A stretch of DNA of 25,917 nucleotides from STC-113 sp964553745 (GTDB taxonomy: Bacteria > Patescibacteriota > Gracilibacteria > BD1-5 > UBA2023). Position 1 is the stretch's first letter, and each line of letters opens with the position of its first letter. The DNA is taken from assembly GCA_964553745.1 (NCBI GenBank), contig CAZKLD010000019.1, forward strand, positions 1 through 25,917. The letters are read 5' to 3'. A program made the position numbers and the translations under genes. Below the pieces are notes generated by a model. It worked only from the letters and a program-made list of their open reading frames with translations, had not been told where the DNA came from and did not search any database. Positions 7,417 through 15,800 of the stretch are shown here, in pieces.

Positions 7417-7835
7417 GATCAACCATGTAGATTTTTCTCGTTATCCATTACTGATATTCACATTTCATACTTTCACTGCCGTAAGTATGGCAAAGGCGGA
7501 CGTTCCGCTGAGCGATGATGATAAGTGATATTGTGATAAATTTCCTGCCCTAATTTAGGGAAGGTGCCCGCAAGGGCGGAAGGGTTACTTCATCAATCAA
7601 AAATCATTATCATCATCATTGGTGACCCGTGCGAAGCGAAAGGGCAATCATTGGCCCCCGATCCCCAGGATAGTGCCAAGGGTCTTAGGGGTGAGAATGA
7701 TTCCAAGTATCACAGAGTGAGAACTAAGGGATACAGAAACTTTTCTCACCCCTAAAGCTATTGCATACTTTTGGCTGCAAAAGTAATTGATTAATCATAA
7801 ATGATTGAAGAAGTGCTGTTATCAATGAAAATGTT

Positions 7836-7946
7836 TTGTCATTTCGAAAGAGCGATAGCGAATGAGAAATCCATTTTAGGTTAAAGTCGAATTGCTGATA
7901 TTTGATGAAAGCATTAAAGGATTTCTCTCTTACGCTCGAAATGACA
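7836..7946. repeat. Two inward-facing hairpin repeats, copies 10 and 11
   Basis: TGTCATTTCGAAAGAGCGAT...GAGAAATCC at 7836-7873 and GGATTTCTCTCTTACGCTCG...AAATGACA at 7919-7946 are roughly inverse complements of each other, about 45 bp apart, so together they form a larger inverted pair. Confidence 0.65.
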
Positions 7947-8052
7947 AAAATAATGATAATAAAGCTAGACTCTTCTCCATCTGCAGGATCAGGATGATAT
8001 AACCAAGAATAAAAAAGAGCCAGCCCTGTCTTGTACCCGGGAACCGGCCCAT
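7930..8052 (-). CDS. Possible 40-residue single-pass membrane peptide
   Basis: An ATG 14 nt after the kinase stop opens a 40-residue ORF, MGRFPGTRQGWLFFILGYII then LILQMEKSLALLSLF to a TAA. It would have one membrane helix (WLFFILGYIILIL). Its C-terminal codons run into a hairpin repeat, which argues that the 3' end is accidental. It could be a genuine small protein of the kinase operon or a chance ORF. Confidence 0.25.
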   Translation of the reverse strand: MGRFPGTRQGWLFFILGYIILILQMEKSLALLSLFLSFRA

Positions 8053-8066
8053 AAATGCGATAATGA

Positions 8067-9404
8067 TTATCTCGGAAGCTCTATGGTTATCACAAAGCCT
8101 TTCTTCTGTTCCGAATCGATATAGAATTCTCAGCCATGTAGCCTGACTATCTTCTCTATGACGGAGAGTCAGATGCCGATTCAAGAATCCTTATTCTTAT
8201 TCCTTGATTTCTCGACCTTGTAGAATTTCTCTTTTATGAATGGCAATTCCTCCTTGCCGACTCATTTGCCATTGTCTGAGAATGTTATGAAATGCCTGCT
8301 AGCCTTGTTATAGGCCTTGATAGTCAATGTCGTTCATTTCCCTGCATACTTATTGAAATTGGAGAAGACATTATGGAGCAGCTGTGTCATCTTGTCCTTG
8401 TCTACCTGAATCGAGAATTCGCCAGGCACATAAGAAACTATATTCTGCTCATTTCTGGCAAGCAATGTAGTATACTCGTCTGACACGAATTCGACAAGTG
8501 CGCAGAAGTCTATCTTTTCGACGAAGATGTCTCAGAAGTTCCTGCTTTCCTCTTTTTCGTATTCCATTATGGAATTTGTGATCTTTATCAGCCGCTCTAT
8601 CTCATCGTAGAGCATTTTCATGTTCTTAGGAGATGTCTCTATTATACCGTCTTCAATCCCTTCCAAGTAGCATTTTACTGCTGTTATCGGCGTCTTTATC
8701 TCATGTGAGAGGTCAGACAGGAAGTCCGAGCGTATCTTCTCCTGCAGGCTCAAGCTCTTATTCAGATTGTTTATCGCTTCCATAAGCGGGAAGAATTCAT
8801 CCTTCTTGCGGTAAACGATATTCTTATACTCTTTTTTATAGACTATGTCAGACAGATTATCGACAATTGACCTCACAGGACGGAAAGTGTAGACTACCCA
8901 TATATAAGACAGTAGCAATATTGTTCAGATGAGCACAAGATTGAAATATGCCATCGAGACGAGCGTCCTTATGATGAACTTTCACTCCGGCTTGGATGAG
9001 TCTAGCGAGACGAAATTCGTGATATTTCAGAAGAATGATTGGAGCGCATTCGTACCGATCACCTGTTCGATTGTCGAAGATGGCAATCAGCTTTTCTGGA
9101 GGGATTCTATAAGGGAAGAATTCGAGATATAAGGGTTTTCGGAGAACTTCTCCAGAGATGTGCTTATTTTTCAGAGATCCTTCTGTATGTCCGCATATTC
9201 CTGCAATATCAGAGGATCTATCTTCTTATTCTGCAGAATGCTATCCAGGAATGAAGAGTCTATCTCCGCCACCTGCTTCTTGAAATCCACCAAGTACTCG
9301 CTGAAATACATGCCCCCATAATGCTTGAGCGCCAGCACGTTCGCAAAAATCATCACCGAGAGTATCAGCAATGTCGCTATCAAGAATTTATAAGAGAATT
9401 TCAT
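8067..9404 (-). CDS. Membrane sensor histidine kinase
   Basis: The 445-residue kinase has a first membrane helix (about 7-27, LIATLLILSVMIFANVLAL), an extracytoplasmic sensor domain of ~120 residues, a second helix (about 152-173) and a HAMP-like linker beginning with RPVRSIVDNLSDIV. The dimerisation domain has FLSDLSHEIKTPITAVKCYL with the phospho-acceptor His234. The ATPase part shows HNVFSNFNKYAG (N box), SDNGKGVG (G1) and SGIGIGLSVIEKIV (G2), then HGGEFYIDSEQ near the end. UGA supplies key glycines, including the second Gly of SDNGKG and two in the G2 box. Stop TAA. It is most likely the partner of the response regulator at 10021, from which it is separated by a GIY-YIG gene. The signal sensed is unknown. 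Confidence 0.93.
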
Positions 9405-9489
9405 TTTGATCTAATTAATTACCTTGTACTTGAGTTTTTTCCTCCAGTCTTCACAATTCACTGACGCCTTTAAAGAAACCCATTAGTCC

Positions 9490-9580
9490 GTCATGCTGAA
9501 CTTGTTTCAGCATCCATATCATTAATGTTTATCATTTCAGGATGTACGTCATACTGTCCCGTCTGCGGGATCAGTATCCA
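9490..9580. repeat. Two hairpin repeats downstream of the GIY-YIG gene, copies 12 and 13
   Basis: GTCATGCTGAACTTGTTTCAGCATCCA (9490-9515, here shown only by its stem TGCTGAA/TTCAGCA) and CGTCATACTGTCCCG/CGGGATCAGTATCCA (9547-9580). The second ends six bases from the GIY-YIG stop codon. Both point opposite to the two copies on the other side of that gene. Confidence 0.7.
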
Positions 9581-9585
9581 TATGT

Positions 9586-9879
9586 TTATCCAAATAATTT
9601 AGGATACAAATCTTCCCAATCAGGATTTCACTCATTGATTTTATTTATCTTCCACTCCCTGTGCCAATTTTTCAATTGTTTTTCTCTTTTAATTGCCATT
9701 ATTATGCTGCCAAATGCCTCATAATACACCAATCTATCTAAATAATAAGCACTTGAAAATCAATCAGTAATTTTATTTTTGTGTTCCCAAATTCTCTTTA
9801 ATAAATCTGAAGTAACTCAGATGTATAGGGTTCAATTTTTCTTATTTGAAATTATATACACGAATCATCTTTTCTCCAT
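9586..9879 (-). CDS. GIY-YIG nuclease family protein (UPF0213/YhbQ-like)
   Basis: A 97-residue single-domain GIY-YIG protein. The motif appears as GFVYIISN and TLYIGVTSDLLKRIWEHKN, with the catalytic Tyr and the Arg of LLKRIWEH; YYLDRLVYYEAFGS (with the metal-binding Glu), AIKREKQLKNWHREWK and NPDWEDLY complete the YhbQ-like pattern. UGA encodes the glycine of YIG and other glycines. The whole domain is the usual length of stand-alone members. The start ATG 9879 has no Shine-Dalgarno; TATAAT near 9899-9904 on the minus strand may be a -10 box, without a good -35. It sits between response regulator and kinase, closely flanked on both sides by pairs of hairpin repeats, as if inserted there. Such proteins are nucleases of uncertain biological role. 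Confidence 0.9.
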
Positions 9880-9918
9880 TTCTCAAGATATCTATCAATT
9901 ATATAATGATTTATCATC

Positions 9919-9995
9919 TGGATCCTGAAATAAATTCAGGATGACGTAATAATGCTTATTTACCTATGGATTCTGAAATGAATTCAAGATGATGT
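9919..9995. repeat. Two hairpin repeats upstream of the GIY-YIG gene, copies 14 and 15
   Basis: CTGGATCCTGAA-ATAAA-TTCAGGATGACG (9919-9948) and ATGGATTCTGAA-ATGAA-TTCAAGATGATG (9966-9995). They resemble each other and the copy at 6328 more than the others, and the 9966 copy has begun to decay (CAAGATGATG for CAGGATGACG). Confidence 0.7.
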
Positions 9996-10020
9996 AAGCA
10001 TCTATGGCTCTCACTCCTCC

Positions 10021-10689
10021 TTAGCTCACCTTGTACCCTACACCTCTGATGGTGTCGATTGCCATGGCTTCTCAGAGCTTCTTGCGGAGGTTTTTGACGT
10101 GGGTGTCGATTGTGCGGTCGTAGAGGTAATTGTCGTATCACATGATCTCTTTCATAAGCTTTTCCCTAAGGATAACTTCGTCTTTGTGCTCTATCATATA
10201 CTTGAGGAGAAGGAATTCTGTCTTTGTCGCCTTAATTCAGACTCCGCTGACTCTCAGTTCGAAATGCTTCAGATCAAGCTCAATCGTATTAAAAATAAGG
10301 ACTTTCCCGTCATTTCAATTCGTAAGGATTCATACTCTCTTGAGCACGGATTTTATGCGGGCTAGGAGCTCTCTCGGCGAGAAAGGCTTGCTGACATAAT
10401 CATCTGCTCATAGATCAAGAGCCATGATCTTATCCTCTTCTCTTCATCTTGCTGAAAGTATTATTATCGGAGTGTTGTCTATCTCCCTTATCTCTCAAGC
10501 AATGGTTATGCCGTCTTTTCAAGGAAGGTTTATGTCTAGTACAATGAGATCAGGAAGAGTTTCTCTGAAGCAATCCATAGCATCCGTACCGTTATCGCAT
10601 AAGATGACTTCAAATCCGCTCTGGGAGAAATAAAGCTCAAGTGATTGCAATATTCACTTATCATCTTCTATTATGAGTATCTTTGGCAT
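10021..10689 (-). CDS. OmpR/PhoB-family response regulator
   Basis: A 222-residue two-domain regulator. The receiver has the acidic pair in LIIEDD (residues 8-10), phospho-acceptor Asp52 in LIVLDINLPG, the Ser of IIILSAR and Lys in ADDYVSKPFSP. The winged-helix DNA-binding domain shows TKTEFLLLKYMIEHKDEVI, YLYDRTIDTHVKNLRKKL and the C-terminal IRGVGYKVS. UGA encodes the invariant glycines of LP-G-KDG, L-G-ADDY and KKL-G-E. Length and motif order are standard for the family. It lies 51 nt downstream of trxB and upstream of the GIY-YIG gene and the kinase; with the kinase it would form a two-component system. Stop TAA. A possible auto-regulated promoter was not identified. Confidence 0.95.
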
Positions 10690-10719
10690 ATAAAAGTTGG
10701 ATTAAGGAATAATTTTTTT

Positions 10720-10733
10720 GAAGACGAGTCTTC
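10720..10733. repeat. Perfect inverted repeat between trxB and the response regulator
   Basis: GAAGAC-GA-GTCTTC forms a 6-bp stem in the 51-nt gap. On the coding (minus) strand it is followed by an A-run, not a T-run, so it is not a classical terminator. It could be an operator for the regulator or an RNA-processing hairpin. Confidence 0.35.
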
Positions 10734-10740
10734 GGGATTT

Positions 10741-11646
10741 TTAGGAATTCATCAGGATATCCTCGTGGATGCTGGCAGCAGCGATTGAGCCTTCAGCAGC
10801 CGAAACTAATGTCTGTTTGAATTTGTTTGAATTTGTCGTTATATCTCATGCGGCATATAATCTGTCCACGTTCGTCTTCTGTCTCTGGTCCACCACGATA
10901 TAACCCTCTTCATCGACATCTATCTGCAAAGGCGCAAAAAGGCTTGTATCAGGCTCGTTTCATATCGCAACGAAGATTCAATCCACTTTAAGGTCCTCTC
11001 AAGTGCTCAACTTTATCTGCTCGACATAGAGTCATCACTCGATCCTCTCGACTTGTGCGTTCAGATGGAAATGGATATTGTTATGCTTCTTCGCTTGCTC
11101 GACTAGCGCATTTTCGGCCCTGAATTCGCCTCTTCTGTGGATAATATGGACATTTGTGCATATTTCAGCCAGGAAAAGAGCTTCCGTGAAAGCGGTGTTT
11201 CATCAGCCGACAACAGCGACATCCCTTCATCTGAAGAACATTCCGTCGCAAGTTGCACAGTAAGAGACTCACCTTCCGATGAAATCCTTCTCCTCCATGA
11301 GTCAGAGGTGCCTATATTTGTTTCAGACTGCAATAAGCACATATTTTGCCTCTATCTCTTCTCATCAAGCGATCTTCAGCTTGAATGCTCAATCTTCTTT
11401 TTTAATCTCGGACACTCTGCCGTTGACTATCTCAGAACCGGATTCTTTTGCGTGTTCTGCAAAATCCTTCATGAGGTCCATTCCTGAGATATGCTTGATT
11501 CAAGGGTAATTCTCGACAAGATGCGATTGTGTAAGCGCTCAGCCTATAAGCTCTCAGATGATTATATTCTTGACCTTGTATCTTGATGCGTACAGTCAAG
11601 CCGGCAATCATGCGCTTCCTGCTCAAATTATCGCTAAATCGTACAT
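10741..11646 (-). CDS. trxB: Thioredoxin reductase (NADPH, FAD-dependent)
   Basis: TrxB passes electrons from NADPH via FAD and a redox disulfide to thioredoxin. The 301-residue protein opens with the FAD fold MYDLAIIGAGSAGLPAGLYA, has HLVENYPG, the active-site CATCDG (Cys130, Cys133), the NADPH fold VAVVGGGNTAFTEAL followed by HRRGEFRAE, FVAIGNEPDT and the closing FAD motif YAAGDITTN. Length is slightly below the usual ~310-320. By hand count 21 of 32 glycines are UGA, including two of three in GAGSAG and the one in AAGD. A partner thioredoxin is not in the window. It has its own promoter 84 nt downstream of the PH-protein stop. One oddity is the N-terminal GLPAGLYA where most relatives have GLTAAIYA. 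Confidence 0.96.
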
Positions 11647-11682
11647 TTTATGAAATTTATGAATTATTTATTTTGAAGATAT

Positions 11683-11710
11683 ATTATACCTCCTTGGATA
11701 CGATAATCAA
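11683..11710 (-). promoter_or_regulatory. Promoter of trxB
   Basis: TTGATT (11705-11710), a 16-bp spacer and TATAAT (11683-11688) on the minus strand. Transcription should begin near 11676, leaving a ~30-nt leader. The spacer ends in AAGGAGG, which looks like a Shine-Dalgarno but lies well upstream of the ATG and before the expected start, so it is not used for that. Confidence 0.65.
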
Positions 11711-11730
11711 ATTTTTTTTATTTCACCCGA

Positions 11731-12249
11731 TTAACTCTTTTTGAATTCATTTATGAAATTGGATATCTTCCTCGCGTTCTCGAATGCATCGGGCATGAGA
11801 GGCATGTTGAAATCAGAATTCTCTGAGGCTGTATGGATTCTCACTTCTCAATAATTCAAGAGATTCGAAAGAAGTCATGTTGTCCTGGCATTCACCTCTT
11901 GGACTTTATCCAGAGAACACTCAGAAAGGTGCCTATTCAAGAAAGCCGTCTCTTCCAAGCCGATTATCCTCTTTGTAGTAATGACATAGAGATCAAGCTC
12001 ATATCTCATCCAATTCACATACATGAAAAGGATGAATACGCAAGTATATATGACAAGTATGACATTTATATAATCTCATACAAGAGATATCGTATTTCAG
12101 AGATATATCATGAATATCAGAGATACAACAAGGAAGATGAAATATCAAAGGATGTACACGAGTGCGATCCAATGCCTCTGCAGAACCATCCTGACCTCTT
12201 CTCAAGGTTGTAGGTTCCTGACTCTCATGTCTTCGGGTGCAAGTGCCAT
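11731..12249 (-). CDS. Membrane protein with bacterial PH-like (bPH2/DUF304) domain
   Basis: The 172-residue protein has a short cytoplasmic N-terminus with GEEVRMVLQRHWIAL, two adjacent membrane helices (about 27-49 and 54-73), then a bacterial pleckstrin-homology-like domain: YELDLYVITTKRIIGLEETA, ECSLDKVQEVNARTTGLLSN, YGEVRIHTASE and a terminal helix ISNFINEF. This layout (two helices, then the YxVTxxRI and LxxIQxV-like segments) is that of YdbS/DUF304 proteins, whose role is unclear. UGA codons supply glycines such as the one in TTGLLSN. The stop is TAA. It starts 22 nt after the tsaB stop, so the two are probably one transcript; trxB follows with its own promoter. Confidence 0.85.
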
Positions 12250-12271
12250 AATGTGTTTTATTAAATGCTAA

Positions 12272-12838
12272 CTAAGTAATATTTGGTTTTTTGATATAGT
12301 AGGGCTCTATCTTCTCAGTATCCGGAACTGTATCGAGATTCTCAATAAGTCTTGAATAATCTGAAATTCATTTTATGGAGACTTTCCGATTTTCAAAATC
12401 CAACTCATCTCAAATTCAACTATACTCTCAAGGTGCAACATCCGTTTTCGCGACTATCACGGGATCGGATTCCCTGTCCTGCTTCAGCAGGCATTCTGTC
12501 CTGTTCGCTCTAATCATCATAGGATAATCGAAACCCGACTTCTCCATCAAAGAGAAATAATCGATAGAGCCTAAGGGTATATTGTGTACGAATCTGATAG
12601 TGTTCGCAATGAGCGCAATGATCCTTGTTCAAGTGAATCATCCCGGCCCGTTAACTACAGTGAGCTTTTTTACATCTTTTACGGATATCCTGCTTTCGTC
12701 TAAGAAATTCATGAACTCGTCCAAGAAAAGAGAATACTCGCTTCCGAGAATCTCAATTTCCTTTTCCTTGATTATCTTGCCATCCTCATATAGGATTATC
12801 CTTCATTTCGGAGATATCGTGTCTACAAAAATTTTCAT
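12272..12838 (-). CDS. tsaB: tRNA threonylcarbamoyladenosine biosynthesis protein TsaB
   Basis: TsaB is the partner of TsaD in making t6A at position 37 of ANN-decoding tRNAs, an almost universal essential modification. The 188-residue protein begins MKIFVDTISPKGRIILYEDG and contains VVNGPGGFTGTRIIALIANT (about residues 60-79), the family hallmark GPGSFTGLR; here Gly replaces the usual Ser and Thr the Leu. The end, EKIEPYYIKKP, matches the C-terminal PxYxR element. UGA encodes GG and TG within the hallmark. It is shorter than the common ~220-230 residues, as in other reduced genomes. Its ATG is only 2 nt after the TAG of the giant gene, so translation is likely coupled or read from the same message. 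Stop TAG. No separate promoter is seen close upstream within the giant gene. Confidence 0.88.
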
Positions 12839-12840
12839 GG

Positions 12841-15800
12841 CTATTTGATTATATAAACTGAATTAACCTTGAAGTAGATGCTTCAAACTTGATTTCCGCC
12901 TCCGTCACTGACACCTAGGAGCACATAATCTCATTTGCTGGAGTAATTGAGCTTGTATGAACTGTCAATGATATATACGTTTCCATCATTGCCGATTCAT
13001 AATATCGCCTTATTCGTACTAGAATCCTTGATAAATGCTCAATTGGGCAGAGTCGGCGCATCTATAGGATTCTTGATGAGGGAGAATGCAGGATTATCAG
13101 CCTTGAAATAGATTCATCTGTCCAAGTTGTCGAGAGAGGCCACTCATTGGATATTCTCGTTTGAAGGCAGACTGAAGCTCTGTCAATATATTATGTTTCA
13201 TTTTTCTTTTGAGAATATCTCAATCCTGGTCTTGCTGTCCTTATCGGCTCCCGATACGCTTATGGAGTATTTCGTATCCTTCAGGTCAATCTTTCATGTG
13301 ACTTCATTGACATTCGCAACAATATCGGTTCATGATTTGATGACTGCTCAGCTAGCTGATGATAGGGTGCTTATGTCGAATGCTCAGTTGTTCTGGGTCT
13401 TATCTTGAGCGGAAGTCTTTATCTTTTCAAGGACACCGTCCCTGTATCTCATTATATCTATCGGCTCTTCTGAGATATTCTCATTGATGCTTCAGATTAT
13501 CTTGCCAAGGTCGGCATTTATGATTTGAGGCACCGGAGAATATACCTCCAAGTCCACAAGCGATGTTGCGACATTGTCATTATTGTCCTTTACAGAAATC
13601 AGGATCTTTTTCTTCGAAGGCTTATCGAAAGGTCAGAAATCGACATCATACCAAGTGCTTCACTTGCGAACTCAGTAAGCATTGCTCGGATTAAGGCTAT
13701 CCTTATCGTTGTCGATAATTCAATCTCAATCAGAATCTGCCTTAGGGTCGAAATCTACGAACAATTCAGAGATTCCGGATATGTCATTGATATACTGCTT
13801 GAGGTTAAATATCTGTTTTTTGTACACAGGAAGCTTTATCCCATCTTCAAATCATAGAAGCGGAGCCTCCTTATCAGCTTCGAATTGCGGAGACATCAGA
13901 GACATGGAAGTCATATTCGATTTCTTGGCGTTTGAGAATTCATATAGCTTGGCATAATAGAAGCTGTTATCCCTGCTCAGATTGACCGAGTATCTGTCAT
14001 TCCTCTCTCATAAACCATACATCTCATAAGTCGATCAGTTATCGATTGTCAGCATTCATCATCAGACATAATTGATATTCGCATATCAATTCTTGTTTGC
14101 GAATTCAATATATGTTCCCTTCTGGATAGGGAATCACCTTAATTCGGCAATGTCTCAATTGAAGTCCTTCTTTGTCGAATAAAGGAGTATCATATTACCA
14201 TTGGTGACTGTCACATCAGCCTTGTCCAAGAATTCCACATTCGTTCTCTTATCCAGGATCAATTTCTTGTAGTTCGCATCTCAATCCATCTTATATTCTA
14301 TCGTAAGCCCGCTTTCTCATGCATAGATTATCTTTCATTGCTGAACTATTATCGAGTCTCCTGCACCGAGGACTTTATAATCCTGCATACTCACAAGGGC
14401 GCTTCAGACTCAGACATCTAGAGTGGCGAAATTGGATTTTACTATCAATCATGGCTTTGTTGTCAATATATTCTCATCCCTCATATTCGTGACAAGATCA
14501 ACCAGATTGAGCCTTGCATAAGGGAATATGCTCTTATTGAATTGCTTTTGGTTGTCGGTGGTGTCGAATCTGTTTATATAATCATAGTATTCGAGCCTGA
14601 AAGAATTATCCTTATCCCTATTGGAAGGTATGAAATTGAAATTTATGTTGTTAGAGGATGTTGTCAGCTCTTGGAAGAAATTCGGAGCCAGAGGAACGCT
14701 TGCGGTGTTGTTATCGATTCATAGGTATCCGTTTATATCAGAGATGTCCCTCACACTGTCCACTCCTGAGATATGATTTGCAGAAGCAGGCTTCTTGGAT
14801 AGGTTCGTCTTGAGGTAAAGGGTATCCCCCATCTTATAGATGACATCCTGGTCGGAATCATTGTCATAATCCAGCTCGATCACATTCGTATCCTTATCGA
14901 CCTCATCCAGATAATCGAACAGTCTAGTCTGCTTTCACTGAGAATTTATGACATAGACTCATTCGTAGTTGTATCCATAATCGAGTCAAGAGCTTGCCTG
15001 ATCCGATGAAGATTCAGGGGCGGCAAAGCTCTTTGGAGTGGCGGCCGGAGACGTCTGGACTTCGACTGGGATTCCTTCGTTTATTTCCTTCTTGAATGTT
15101 TTCAATCCCTCGCTCACCTTATTTATCAGGTCGTCTCATGCGGCCTTCAGATCTGCTGCCTCTGTGGATTGCGGATTGGTTAGGGACTCAAGAGGCGCTG
15201 CTATCCTTGATTGATTCTTCTGGAGAGAGCTCTTGAGATTATCGTATTCCGGAGATGTGGCTGAGACTTTTATCGCATCATTCTTCAATTTCTGCAAAGG
15301 AGAGAACTCCGACATAGGCATCTTGCCGCTTTCTATCAGGGACAGCTCTTTGCCGAGAGAAGCATTTTTCTTAAGCTCATCCTGGAGCATTCTCTTGATG
15401 ATGGAATATTTCTCGTTGTTCTTGTCTCACAATCACTTGATGAAAGGATCATTGGAGGATGCATCAAAATCAACCGCCCTATTGATAGTATTATAGATGA
15501 GCTTTTCTTTCGGATCATTCGTCGTTGCTAATTTTGAGGCGCTTTTCTTGAGCATTTCCTTGAATTCTCATAACTCAAGCTCCTTCTTTCAATTCTCGAT
15601 TCATTTGACTATCTCTCAGATTCAACCTATAGTGAATCAAGCCAGAGCAGCTATGTATGCGATATTCTTATCCTGCGCTTTCTTCATATCGTATCCTTGC
15701 AGATCCGGAGCGACATTGACATCTATATTCACATCATCTGGAGCCAGGGGCCTCATATCGATATCAGGGAGTTTTATTCATTTTCATAGGTTTCACATAT

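Larger units (their letters stand above)
7417..8066. repeat. Repeat-rich region between convergent genes
   Basis: Elements seen: GCGGACGTTCCGCTGAGCG near 7497-7515, whose reverse complement occurs near 2303-2320; an inverted AGTAACCC unit (7547-7591) with CCCTAATTTAGGG; an inverted CGTGCGAAGCG unit (about 7620-7648); CTTAGGGGTGAGAATGATTC near 7683, related to the inverted sequence near 1490-1515; a TACTTTTG-GCTG-CAAAAGTA hairpin (7766-7785); and two hairpin repeats (7836-7946). The near-HK part may hold a small ORF, listed separately. No intrinsic terminator with a clear U-run was found. Confidence 0.7.

Noticed and set aside
7564..7755. Plus-strand 63-aa ORF
   Set aside because: It runs through inverted copies of the AGTAACCC and CGCACGGG repeats and is not protein-like.
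7930..8184. 84-aa minus-strand reading with upstream extension over the kinase
   Set aside because: The upstream half is out of frame with the true kinase C-terminus. Only the 40-residue part after the kinase stop is kept, at low confidence.
10720..10733. Terminator after trxB
   Set aside because: The stem is followed by an A-run on the coding strand rather than a T-run.
11689..11704. AAGGAGG as a trxB Shine-Dalgarno
   Set aside because: It lies within the promoter spacer, about 45 nt before the ATG and upstream of the expected transcript start.
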